Position numbers and translations under genes: made by a program
Notes under the pieces: generated by a model
Seen by the model: only the letters and a program-made list of their open reading frames with translations
Told to the model about the DNA's origin: nothing
The model's database searches: none
Assembly (NCBI GenBank): GCA_002197995.1
Contig: NGZR01000003.1
Span: forward strand, 4,774,001 to 4,838,000
Direction: 5' to 3'
DNA: 64,000 nucleotides
Source of the DNA: Gaeumannomyces sp. JS-464
Lineage: Eukaryota; Ascomycota; Sordariomycetes; Magnaporthales; Magnaporthaceae
Part shown: positions 20,035 to 31,840 of the stretch, one piece after another
How positions within the stretch are numbered: position 1 is the first letter of the stretch
Layout: each line of letters opens with the position of its first letter

Positions 20035-22816
20035 TGTGGTGATGGTGCCGCGGCGGGTGTGGGGGCTGTGGTGGGGTTGTTGATGTTGGTGGTGGCGGTG
20101 CTATTTGGGTTTGGCCTGATGGCGAGCGGGGAGGACTGCAGTCTGGTGGTGGTGTTGGGCATTCACTGATTCCCCGGAGTGGTGTCTTTGGCTCTGCAAA
20201 GGCGAGTTGTTTGATAGGGTGGTATGGTCTATCTTCCTCAAGAGGAGTAGGTAGGCTGAGAATACGTTTGGAATATGGTGAAATTGATGATGATGCAAAC
20301 AATCCGTGATTTGGATGGTCTCGAAGAATGTTGAGATTCTGGACTTGTCTGGATGGATCACAATTGCGAGGGGACGCGCGGTGAAATATCAATGCCTTGA
20401 AATCTCCAACCCGGATAGCTCCTTCCCCACTGTCATGAGCCTCGAGTTCGATCAATTGGACCAGGCCAGGAAGGCGAGGTAGAGGTCATTGTACAGCGAC
20501 AATCTGATGCAGTCGCCACCACCCGGTCACCAAGCTGGGAGGCCACAACCACACTCATCAGTCGTTGTCGGATGCCCCTGTCCACTCGGATCAAGGCCAT
20601 GGCACGCAAAGTCGAGCGGGGTAGGTGAGCTGCGTGTGAGTGAGAGCGTGCTGGGCATGCTCAGCCGGGCGGTCTTTCGATCTGCCCACGTTAGCTTCCC
20701 GCCTTCTCACCACCGAGGGGCAACGAGTACGGATGGCGTGCAGCACAGTGGCTGCCGTGGCTACACTTGACTGAAGTGCAGCCAGTCGGGGACGTGATGG
20801 AGTCGCGAGACGGACGTCGCTACCTAGTCAGGCAGTCTCTTTCGATCATTTGACGCTCGAGAGTTGCGCCAAGCAGCATGGTAGGCGCGAATTGCGGCGA
20901 AAGCGTTTTGCAAACCCGACACTGGAAAGGGGATGGTACCCGCCCAAGCCAAGGTCACACTGCTCGACAACAGCTCATATAGAAAGGGGGCGACGGGAGC
21001 GTCGGAAAGCAGCGGGCGGGACGTGATTAATGGCTGGCTGGTGCGACCTGGGCTCGACCAAAAAAGCGCACGCAGACATGGAGTGGACGGAGTGGCTCGT
21101 TCTCGAATGTAGAAGACGCCGGTGCTGAGGGCTTTTCCAAGCTTGACGCATATTTATTCTTGCACGTCTCGTCGCGCGGAAACGCGTTGGGTTATAAAAT
21201 AAAATAAAAATTTGAGGAGCCCAATCCTTGCGTTGAATGTGGGACTGGGGGCGTCCACCGCCGAAACACGGATCTGATGGTTAGTTCGCCGACGTCTTGA
21301 CATATGACGAACCACGTCCAGGCAACGCGAGACAAGGCTTTGTCTATGGGCATGCGTTCATAACCTTTGGAATTTCTCAAAATGGCTCAAGGTGATGGCT
21401 CCAAGGTTACGCATTCACACATATTAATGCTTTGGTGGTAGGTTTGGTAAATCACACGCTGCAAGGAAACGAGGCGCATCAAAAACAGCGTCCAGTAGAA
21501 TTGCCCAAGCCCCCAAGCTGCCCGGACGACGCGCTCCGTCTCGCGGGGCAGGCAGGGTTCAAGCGTGGAGCGGCTAAATTTGCTGATCGGGACTCCGTTT
21601 TCTGTCCTATGCCTGGCACCCGACAGGCGTTCTCGGGCCACGGTGCAGTGCGTGCTCCTCAACATTGTGCTTTCCGATCCATTCTCGGGCGTGTGGGCGG
21701 CGGGTGGGGTGGAGCAACGACGCGGTTTCTGGTGCTGGGCGGGGATCCATTTAGCCATGCAAAGCCATGTTGGATTTCAGTGGGAGACTGGCCATGACAT
21801 GCAGAGACGCGCCGCCGTGCCCGCTCCATCGCCAATGGGCGCACTTGGCTGCTCGGAAAAGCAGGGAACGGGTCCAAGTAAGCCAGCTGCAAATTCTGAT
21901 GCTCGTGCAGCCAACTGACCGACTCCATTGAGCGGTCAGTTTGCTCGGAAGGAACCGAAAAAAGAAATGGGATAAATGGCAAGGAAAGGAAAAGAAGAAA
22001 AAGAAAGAAAAAAAAAGAACAAAAGTAAAATACCATCACAGATAGCAATCCACGCCGCCCGCCTGGAACACAAATGTCGATACGTCATGGGTCCCCAGCG
22101 TTGGCGTGGTTTTAGCACGGGCTGTTCGGTTTTCTGCCCGTGTCTGGCCCCACGGCACAGGCCTGGGTCAAGGCGGTGTTGCGCCCAGTGGGCTCCTGGC
22201 AGTGCTGGGGCCAGGCCTGGAGGCACACGCGACGCCCTGCAACTGGCTCGCTAAATTGGCTGGTGCACACCCAACCCACTTGCACGCCAAAGACGCGCTT
22301 CTCGTGCAGCCGAGATCGCGTCTGGCTCGACATGGGCCCAAGACAGGCAAAGTGTGAGACGGACACACGGTCACCGCGAACCTCGTTCCTCTTGTGCGTC
22401 CCGTGTGCCTCTCTTTAAATCCCAAAACTCCCCCACACACCCAAATTCTGGCCTGGGTCTCCTTTGAAGAGACCGTCTTTGTCCGATTCGAGAAGTCTGT
22501 TTCCCAGCACGCCAAATATTCCTGCATCATCTTTTTGCCGTGCTCGTCTCATCACCCCAGCATCTCCTGATATCGGATATCCTGCGTCCTCGGCCTGTCT
22601 CCTTCAGCCACTTCCACGCCGGTGCAGTAGGGGGGAGAAGCCGGTGGCAGCGGGATCGAAAGAAGAAGGAATCCAAGTAACGCGACTTGCTTGCTCGCAC
22701 CTCACTCCGACCTCAGCGGCACGTCTGCTGGCATCGGAGGCTGACGTCTCTCTCGAGACCGATCTCTGCGTGACGTGCCTGGCCGTGTATACTACTACTA
22801 TTTACTACTGTTAGCA
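20035..22816. other. Long divergent intergenic region
   Basis: Lies between the small conserved gene (minus) and the FHA gene (plus). It contains an AT-rich patch at about 21195-21215, an A-rich tract at about 21985-22025 and C/T-rich sequence from about 22370 that probably forms the FHA gene leader. No coding sequence recognised. Confidence 0.45.
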
Positions 22817-24594
22817 ATGGACTCCTCGCCCACGAGCAGGACCATGGCCGGGACGAAGCGCCGGGCCGCTTCACTCCTGCCCGCCTTCGAGCCCCTATCG
22901 TCGTCCCCGGCCCTGCCTCGCCCGGCCAAGCGACAGGCACGAGAGAATGGCACCTACAAATACCCGACGCCCGTGCCGACATCGAGCACCGGCATCATGT
23001 CCTCCTCGCCGCCCCGCGGTGGCCCGCGTCCGGCACTGCAGCGGACCGCGTCGGTGGCCTCGGAGCGCGCCCCGCTCGCCTCGGTGCCCACAGTCGAGCT
23101 CAACGAGAACGGCGAGACCCTCCTGATGGGCCGATCTAGCAACTCGTCCCACTACCAACTCTCCTCGAACCGACTCATCAGCCGCATACACGTCAAGGCC
23201 CGCTACATCCCGGCCGTAGACCCCCTGGAGCCCAACAAAGTCGAAATAGTGTGCAATGGCTGGAACGGGCTCAAGGTGCACTGCCAGGGCCAGACCTGGG
23301 ACCTGGGCAAGGGGGACACATTCACATCTGAGACCGAGTCGGCCCAGATGATGATTGATGTCCAGGATGCCCGCGTCCTCATCCAATGGCCGAAGCGGGC
23401 CCGCCAGGAGTGCCTCGGCAACCTGTCCGACTCGTCCTGGGACGAATCGCCCACCCGTCCTCCGCGCGGCTGCGATCTGCAGTCTAGCCCCCTGCGCAGG
23501 AACAGGCGGATCCGGTCTCCCGAGTCCCCGTCCCCATCGAACCTACCCTCCATCGCCACGAGCCTGGGCTCGTTGCTAGCTGGACCTGTCAGCGCCGGGT
23601 CAGACGGCGAGCAGATCCAGATATACGAGGACGCCAGCGGCGACGACGAGCCGGAGCTGCCCAAGCAACAGCCGGTAACCGACGCCAACGCCAGCTTCAT
23701 GACCGAGGCAACCCAGAGCTTCTCTAGCGACCTCAGCGAACCCGTGTCTGACGACGAGCAGGAACAGCACGACCCGGACGAGGAGAACGACCCGATCGTG
23801 CACTCTTTCGGTCCCTTCGGCGCGAACTTGTCCAACCGCATAGCCTCCATCATGGCATCAAGCCCGAAGACGCATACTCCCACTCTTGCCCCTGCCCCTG
23901 TCCGACGGTCTGCTTCAAGCAACACCAAGCCCTCTGCCGATAAGATCGCTTCAGCCACTGGTGCTCTTTCTGTCGCCGTCGCCTCCACCGAAACACTCCC
24001 CTGGAGCAGGACCGTCAGCGCCAGCAACAGCCGCAGCACCAGCCGAAGCAGCAGCGAGTCTCGCAAGCGCGCCGAGGAGACACCCGCCACGGCCGCGGCG
24101 GCCGAGCCGGACCTCAAGGACTTTGACGTGCAGGCCATCACCAACCACGTGGCGAACCAGCTCGCCTACTCGCGGCTCTCGTCGACGCCGCTGTCGGCCA
24201 TCCTGACGCACCTGCCCGCGGCCGAGAGACGCGACGGCAAGCTGACCAAGGCCTGCCTGCGCTCCATCATCGAGGCCGTCCCCTGTATCGGCACCATCCC
24301 GCGCCAGGGCAAGGACGCCGCCGGCAAGCCGCTCGAGAGCGAGTATTACTACGTCCCCGAGAAGGACGACGACGAGCTGCGCCGCCTCGCCGTCACGGAC
24401 GGCATGAGGAAGCCCAGCCTGAGGAACTGCAGGAAACAGCACAAGGTTAGTTCTGTTCTTTTGAGAAGGATTGGGTGATACAATACACTTTACCCCGCCC
24501 GCCCAGCCATACATATAATAAATCGAGCGTGTTTGCTGACTGCGTGACCGTTCCTGTACAGCAATACTACTGGAAGCGCCCCAAGACTCCTTGA
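22817..24594 (+). CDS. FHA-domain nuclear protein (Tos4/Plm2-like)
   Basis: FHA domains bind phosphothreonine. In yeast the paralogues Tos4 and Plm2 act at G1/S and after DNA damage, and this protein has a comparable layout. It is 553 residues: a basic N-terminus with possible nuclear signals (GTKRRAAS, RPAKRQ), an FHA domain at about 105-190 with GRSSNSSHYQLSSNRLISRIH (GR, S and the SRIH box), an acidic/Ser-rich middle, then a conserved C-terminal block (DVQAITNHVANQLAYSRLSSTPLSAI through EYYYVPEKDDDELRR). An intron (24446-24561, GTTAGT..ACAG) precedes a last exon of 33 bases ending YYWKRPKTP. The frame is intact. An in-frame ATG at 22775 is less likely. The link to Tos4/Plm2 is by architecture only. 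Confidence 0.8.
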
Positions 24595-27186
24595 GCCCGC
24601 CGCCATGCCGTCTGCGTGACGAGAGTGTACCACGGTCCAACCCTCGAATATCTATCCAACCGGCTTCGGGATATACCGCCCAAGGAATCAGACTTCACAA
24701 AATTTTGGAGTTTTCGAACACGGAACACAGGCAGTTACCAACCACAGCCCCGTGTTAGTGGGGTGCATTTTTCCCTCCATCTCTGTTCATCACCATTGCA
24801 ATTATTTTTGCATCTGTATCACATCGTCCTCATTTCGCTGTCCTTCTCGTCACCCTCGCCGATTTTTCTCGTTTCTTTTCACACACTTCATGTTGGTATA
24901 CTATTTCCTTTGCTTGTTCTGCATAGCGTTTGGCGTTATTATTCCCCGGGCTGCGAAGTGTTCTGTGGGGGCTTTTCTTTTTTCTCTCAAGCACCTGTCT
25001 CTCTTCACTGGCTCCATGGATGGATTCTTGTTTGGCGTCTGGGAAGCGAGGGTGCTCTTGGGCGGGAAATTCTTTTTTCGATCGGGGCCTCATCGGTGGC
25101 ATGGAGAATACCCCCTTTCCTCGGTTGCCTTTTTAACCGGTGAGCTGTTTGTTATAGTTCTGTTGATCGAGGATGCATGTCGCAGTTCCTACAATTCAAG
25201 CTGGCATCACAACTCTTTACCCGGTGATCACACTTGTTGCACCCTGAAGCGAAGCATCTTGAGACCGTCTCTTTACCTAAGTCGGATCTGCCCCCAACAG
25301 ACGAGCACCAAGTTCAATAACCTAGCTCGCCCACAGTTACCGGATCTCCAACGAGCCCGGCGACGACGCTCTGTAAAGCCGAGCATGGTCACACTGATTC
25401 ACTAACCCAACCCTAGAACTGTATCGTTTCCAACTATGGACACTACCCGCGGCGGAAGGGATCGGAAGGCTACGGTCACGTTGTGCGTGAAACGGTCTCC
25501 TCTCAGCCCACGGCCCGCCACGTTGTAGTGAGACTAGCCTTTGATCTGTCTCCCGAAGAGGCATTTCAACTCATGTCCGAACCGGCCACACGAGCCATCT
25601 AACTAACCAATCTTGAACGTGTTCTCTGGGATCGGCACCATCGGTGTAAGTCTGGAATTCCGGAGCGGTGACAGACGTGTAGCGGTCGGCTCTGACGTGT
25701 TGGAACGGCAGGAATTATGGACAGGTGCACAAGCGGCTCGCTGGTGTGAGGTCGAGCGACAACCAGTAGTGAGACGTAGAGTACCCGAGAGAGTGAGCGC
25801 CAGCCAGCACGACTGTTGAGCAGAACCTTGCGCGATCTCAAGGTCTCTTTGGACTAGGTAGGACTGTCTGCTAGGCTTCTGTGACACAGGCATGGTAGGT
25901 GTGCAGATCGGACATCATTCTCAAAGAAAAGCCTCCTCCAAAACGCTCTCTAGCCCCAGCAGTGGCGGCAACCACGAGACACCCCTCATAGGTCGAAAGG
26001 GGTTTTCACTCGTTAACATGGACGGTCTAGTGAGGACCCGAGAGCGGCTGCCGTGCCGCTCTCACCGCCATGGCTTGCGTCCTGGCCTACAAGCGCGCCA
26101 GACGGCTGCGCGAGACGGTGCCCGTCCGTCCGTCCCCACGGTCGCCGATCATGGTAGGCTCGGCGCAAGCTAGACTGAGCCTGGAACCTTGATCGACATC
26201 GCCGGAAAAGGAAGGGAAGGAGGCATCGATCGAGAATCGCAAGACGAGGGAAAGAACAGCAAGACTCCGACTTGGCCTGGCCGGCCGGGTCGGTCGCCTT
26301 CGAGGTGGCGCGAGTATGCCCCGAGGATGTTCCAAATGTCCTCCTTCACATGGCGAAGGACGCCGCGGCGGCTCGAGGGTCGATATCTGACGGACGCGTC
26401 AAAGACGCACAGGAACCGCGAATGCTTTGGGCGTATTATTCTCTTTACTGAGTACCCTAGTTGTCGATACATATATATATAATTATCCCGGTCACAGGCC
26501 ATGAGGATTTCCCACAGTTGGGGAGGGCTGCCGGATGGTTGGTTCTGTTATTCCAGGAGCAGCATGGTCGTCAGAATACAGGCTGTTCGGGCTATCATCC
26601 AACACGCGCCACGCTCTATCAACTCATGGCTGCCATAAGTTGCTAGGCATCCTTTGCGGTGGAAAGGCAGAGCACTGCAAGGGGTGTCATAATGACTTCT
26701 GCTCCGGATTAGCGAAACGTGGTTGGGAAACATCTTCTCTCAACATGTGTTCGTGTGCCTTAATATCAGCAAGTTCCGCATTAGTATAGAGACCCTTGTC
26801 CATGATAGCCCGCTGGGAGCTCCATTTACACCAGGTAGTTTCTTTTTTTATATCCAGCCTTCCGATCCTCAATTCCATGATTTAAGGTCCAAAGGAACGG
26901 AAGATGTTATGTTTTTCCTTGTGACCAGAAACCATGCCGACAAAATCTGAGGAACAGACGCATTTGTCTGCGTCACGGTCGTGAATCTCAATTCTCGAGA
27001 GAATTAGGAAGACTGCCTTAAAATTTTCAAGATAGGGTTAAGAATCAGGTATGCTGGTGTCAGCACAATGAGTACCAAGAATTAAAAGCCGAAATAAAAG
27101 CAAAAGACGCCCCCGGTTCATAAAATATGCCACAACATGATATAGACAATGAAACAAGAAAACGGTGAGCAGCCTCGCTCCGCCTT
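24595..27186. other. Long convergent intergenic region
   Basis: Between the 3' ends of the FHA gene and the membrane-protein gene. The first 500 bases are T-rich and probably 3' untranslated. 26400-27100 is AT-rich. I looked for transposon, tRNA and rRNA signatures and found none I can defend. Confidence 0.45.
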
Positions 27187-27411
27187 TCATGACCTCCGAG
27201 GCATGGACTGGTTTCCGATATCCTCCGAGTCCGCCAGGAGGCCTGTCCTGTCCGACGAGCCGCTCCCAGTCCTGTTCCGCTGCGAGTCGTAAGTGGCGTA
27301 CGGCGAGGGCACCACGCCAAGCCCCACTGGGCCGTCCGGCGGCGAGCCCGGGGGTGAGACGGTCGGCACGGAGCTGATGCTGCTGCTGCGGTAGGGGCTG
27401 TAAGCCGAGTA

Positions 27412-27445
<34 letters not shown>

Positions 27446-28608
27446 TCCTCCCAGCCCTCGGGCACGGGCAGCAGGCCCCTGGAGCTGGCCCAGCTGACGC
27501 AGCGGGTGCCGCCGGGGGACAGGGCGTCGAAGGTGGAGGAGCCGTCGCTGCCGGCGGCTACTGAGCGGCGCTTGACGTACTCCTCGAACTCGGTGCTGCG
27601 CTCGTGCGAGTAGGGCTCGCGCGGGCTGGTGACGGCCGCTGCCCTGGTCTTTGCGACGTCGAGGCTCTCGCGGCCGCCGCCACCGCCGCTGGTGTCGAGC
27701 ATAGTAAGGATAGAGGAGGCGCCACTGGAGGTGCGGCGGTCCGACTTTGTGGAGAGGAGAGACCGCGTTCGGGTGGCGGCCACCAGAGCACCGCCCGACT
27801 TGGAGCTGGAGCGCGAGCGCGAGCTGCCCAGCGTCGTCGTCTGGGAGGGGTATGACGTCTCGCTGCCGTCGGTGTAGAAATCGTCGCCCAACTCTAGCCT
27901 GCTGTCGTCCCGCGAGGTGCTGATCTTTGGCGGCGTGCTGAAGCCGTACGACTTGGCGTTGACGGGATGTTGGTAATCGCTGTATTTCAGGTGCCGTCGG
28001 TAGACGATGATCGAGTATATCGTTGGGATAATGGTGGCGAGCCTGCAGGCAGGCAAGATTTGGTTAGTCTACCAGCGAGTGAAAGGCGGAGGCGTGCGGC
28101 TCACGTACAATAAACCGCCATCGATTCCCAGCCCGATTAGAGTGTATTTCCCCTCCATGTTCTGCAGATGCACCGCAACGTCCAGGCCGAGAACCCCAAA
28201 AGCAAACACGGTTTTGACAATGTGGGAGACGAGCATGACCAGAGGTGTCAGAGTCTCGGTCACGAACTTGGCAATCTCGAGGAGACAGAGCCCAAGGGAT
28301 ACGAGCGAGAAGCCAACGTTGACAACCTCCCATCTGGTTCACTGCATGTCAGCTCTCTGTTCGACCCCTCCCAGAAGCATCATTTGCTGGTGATGAAGGG
28401 GTAGAGAGGGAACCTACACTATCTTTACGGTAGAGACATCTGCCTGCTTCTCCTCGTCCTTGAGAAGCTCTGATGTCGCGACCAGTCGATAGGAGAAGAC
28501 ACCCATCAAACCGAGGAGAAACATAATTTGGAGGATCCAGAATGGTGCGAGCAGGGCGAGACGCCACCTGGCACGGTCAAAGTACCCCTGTTCTCTATGT
28601 TTACCCAT
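27187..28608 (-). CDS. Fungal integral membrane protein, four predicted helices, unknown function
   Basis: Three exons (28608-28418, 28333-28109, 28042-27187) joined by GTAGGT..CCAG and GTACGT..GCAG introns give 423 residues in an intact frame. The N-terminal 200 residues hold hydrophobic segments: WRLALLAPFWILQIMFLLGL, VVNVGFSLVSLGLCLLEIA, a segment around HIVKTVFAFGVLGLDVAVHL, and GLLLATIIPTIYSIIVYRRH. The rest is a hydrophilic, Ser/Gly-rich tail with a run of about nine Gly (27420-27444) and many potential phosphorylation sites. This resembles a family of Pezizomycotina four-helix proteins with cytosolic tails that is not characterised. The start at 28608 (MGKHREQGYF) is preferred over an in-frame ATG at 28704. 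Confidence 0.75.
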
Positions 28609-31548
28609 TTTTGGATAGGTTTCCTGTCGACGGTTGTGTTTCTGTTTCGCTTCCAAAGGTTTGTTGATTCCAAGACGAGATACTGGGCCGCTCGAGCTCA
28701 GCAAGTGAGGGGGACGAATGTTGTAAGTTGGAGGTCGAGGTGATGCTATGGCAAGGTCATATTCCTCGATAGGGTGACAGGAAAGTGAGAGAACCCAGCG
28801 CTTGCTAGTGGAAAAGATGTCGTGATGGACAGCCAGTCAAACTGACACATTGATCTGCCCTTGATTTTGTATATCGACAGGTCAGGGAGGCAGCAGCAGG
28901 GGACGGTAAAGAAAAGAAAGAAATAAAAATAGCCGAACGACAGGAAGCAAGAGCCCGCTAGGGTCCTTGTCCCAAGCGGTGCAGCCACATGGACCAGGAA
29001 GCACGACAGCACGGGAAGAAAAAAAAAGCCCCAGTATGATGAATCACAGGCCCGCAGAAGGTATTAGCTTTGTGCGTCTATCTAGCCCGTTGGCAACTCA
29101 GCCCCTCCTCGGTTGGCGCCTAAGTTCTCATCTAGCACATGCAAGCCGAGCCTAGTGCGAGGCGGTACCCAAGCCACATGCTAGACTCAGTGGGCAGGCT
29201 GTGCTTTGAATGCCGTGACCATGTCCCACGGGCGCGAAAACGTAGAGTTTGCGGGCGCCCAAGAGCGAGCGGTGACGCGGGAGCAAGAGAGAGAAAGAAA
29301 AAGAAAAAAAATAAGACGGGCAGAGACAGCAAGCAAGGGAGGCGAATGTGCTGGCTTTCGGCTATTGGCGGGTGACGGCGTGGTCGTTTTGTGTCCCTAT
29401 ACACCATCAGAACCTGCGCTCGCTAGCCCATGAAAAGGATGCGCTAAGTAGGCGCCAGCCCGGGCTCCAGGTCTCTGCCAGCATCTTGGGCGGCCACTTG
29501 AGCCGAAAGTGGAGTTGTGGGCGTCGAGGATTGGGCGCGGCTGAGCGGCTGAGGTGCAACGCCCAACTTGGCACCCGGGATTTCTCCCTGTTAGAACATG
29601 GATGTGATGTGATGTAGTCGACCCCAACGCAGGGCGAGCAGATAATCTCAATAATACCTCGTCCCATGACGGCGTGTTTTTTGCCTTGCATTCCCTTGCT
29701 ATATATGCCTTGCATTAATCCCTTGTGTTGGCGCCCGCGGCAGGCTTTGAATCCTTCGCCCCTGCATAAAAGCTGGAGGGAAAAAACTAAAATCACCTGC
29801 GTTCAGTTGATGCGGCCAAAGGTGTTGTTGGTTGGTCAGTCTGTCTTGTGGCTTCAACCTAGCAAAGAAAACCGTTGGGCCCTCGTGTCACAGCAAGCGC
29901 GCGAGTCAGGCCTGACGAGCGAGGATGGAATCGTGCTCGGATCCGGCCACATGCTCGCTCCCGCAGGATGCGTCTGGTGAAGACAAAATGCTGCATCGCC
30001 GAGCCCTCCCTCTCGCGCTGCAGTCATCGCCGTCCAACATCAGAAGCAGCAGCAACAAGCAGGCCACCCTATGATATCGCTGTGTCACTGTCTTCTGGTC
30101 ACCCATCACGGCGCATATGTTGTGCCTGCCCGTGTGCTGTTGCTGCAGCCGTTTTGGGTTGTGCGTTTGCACACTGCGCCCACCACCTTTCCCCAAGAGA
30201 CGTGGCGCTTGTCAAAGCTCCTTCGGTCGCCGCACTGACAGAAGATGCAGGTTCCTCGAGGATCGCTGTTTTTCGGACGTTCGCCCAGGGCTGTTGCGCC
30301 ATTCATCTCCACCAAAAGACGACTTTCTGGTGCAGTTACAGGCAGCGGCAGCAATGACGCCCGTGGAGGAACTGAGGGATGCATGCAACGTTAAATCAGA
30401 GAGAGTGAATGTGAAAAGGCCAACAGTGTACCGCCATAATCGAGGCTGAGCCGAGCCGCTGCTCGTGTCCATTGCTGAGGTCCGAGGAGCGGGGTTTGCC
30501 GAAGAGACTCAACCCAGTTTTCGGGGCTCGCTGCTTGTCAGCTGGGCCCCGTCTCGATGAGCGTGCGTGCGTGCGCAACAATAATTCCCACAGCCAGCCT
30601 TTACCAAGCACATCGCCATTCGTCAATTTGGCAACGGGAAAACACCTGCGCAAGACATCTGTCACTCAAGCTCACCGTCAACAACACTATGCGGTCTGGC
30701 CAAAACAATGAGAAATGGGGCATTGGAGTCCTCGGTCCCCATCGATCGGTTCTCATGTTGCATCCCACAGGCCGGCCTCGATGGATGCTTGTCTCCCCGA
30801 CCCAAAGCTGAAGAGCCGACCCAGAACTCGCCAGGGGGTTTGATCAAAGTTGGGGCACCTTGAACGCTGCAGTCCCAGCGCGGCGTTTGCCTTGGGACCC
30901 TGGGTCCTTGGCAGTGGGTCCAGTATGGTGCAGGCCACCACTGCTGGCCGCGACTTTGTTCGGCATCCGGTCTCATGTTTTTCTTTCTTTCAACCTTGAC
31001 CCTATCCAGTTTCTCCCGCCTCAGCGTCCCAAGATTGCATCTCTCCACAGGTGGCCCTCCGCACCTTCTCAGCAGGCTCAACATTCACCATTACCAAGTT
31101 CATTCTTTCGGACGGCAATTTGGCACAAACAGTTGAAAAAAAAAATCAACCGCAAGCGAGCCGGAAAAGAAGTGTATTCATAACGGGCAGTTTGTCTTGT
31201 GTTGACCCGCTCAGAGCGAAGCACAGGGCTCCCCCGGAAGGCCCGGGTGGAACTCCTGTGAATCCCTCAAAATCATTGCTGGTTCGAGTTGTGTCCCTCC
31301 CAGCAGAGCGAAGTTGGCCGGATGGTGGCGCCCTGTCTGCTGTCTTGCGTTTCCCCGACCGATCTCAATCCCTGGTCTCCGGTACCCTCATTAAGTGTGT
31401 CGGTGTAAAGTTTCCCTCATCTCCCCCACGACTGGAGAGGGCTCGGTCTGGTGTCGATATGTTTGATCGGTTTCGCTACCCAAGTCCTCTGCCGGTCGTT
31501 TCCTCCCCTCTGTCCTCGTCTGTCGTCCCCGGTGGTGGCGAGGCCAGT
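28609..31548. other. Long intergenic region
   Basis: Upstream of the membrane-protein gene and downstream of the secreted-peptide gene, both on the minus strand. At 2.9 kb it is the longest gap in the window. A 10-bp direct repeat, GCCTTGCATT, occurs near 29683 and 29708 around a TATATA. No coding sequence recognised. Confidence 0.45.
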
Positions 31549-31840
31549 TTACTGGCCGTTGGCGGCAGCGTCAAGGGAAACCTTTGTCGCGTCGAAGGGG
31601 ATGACCTGGCCCGCGGCGTTGGTCATGGCGGGCACGTTGACTGGCACCTCCTCGCCCTGGGCCTGGCGCTTGACAACGACCTCTGCAAAGGACAAGCTTG
31701 TTAGCATGGAGTCTCAGGCTCACGACGGAACAGGTTCCTCATCCATGAGGGCGCAACTTACCAAAGCCCTCGTTCTGGGAAAGAGCGGCGGCCGAGACGG
31801 CGACGGCCAGTGTGAAAATGCTGAGGATAGAGAACTGCAT
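31549..31840 (-). CDS. Small secreted peptide precursor with Kex2 site
   Basis: Exon 1 (31840-31762) encodes a clear signal peptide (MQFSILSIFTLAVAVSAAAL) and SQNEGF. A GTAAGT..GCAG intron (31761-31683) follows. Exon 2 (31682-31549) adds EVVVKR, a dibasic kexin site, then a 38-residue tail that starts QAQGEEVPVNVPAMTN and ends in SLDAAANGQ before TAA. The total is 70 residues with no cysteine and no internal repeat. Secretion followed by Kex2 cleavage would release a short, mildly acidic peptide. The gene has a good TATA box and a pyrimidine-rich leader, suggesting strong expression. It is not a typical pheromone precursor (no repeated peptide) nor a cysteine-rich effector. Function unknown; the gene model is well supported by exact splice sites. 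Confidence 0.75.

Noticed and set aside
24616..25143. Plus-strand open frame of 175 codons after the FHA gene
   Set aside because: T-rich 3' flank; the translation is Phe/Leu/Ser-rich without motifs, and the FHA gene already ends properly at 24594.
25400..26200. Possible repeat or retroelement remnant between the FHA and membrane-protein genes
   Set aside because: No reverse transcriptase, integrase, terminal repeat or internal duplication could be found in any frame.
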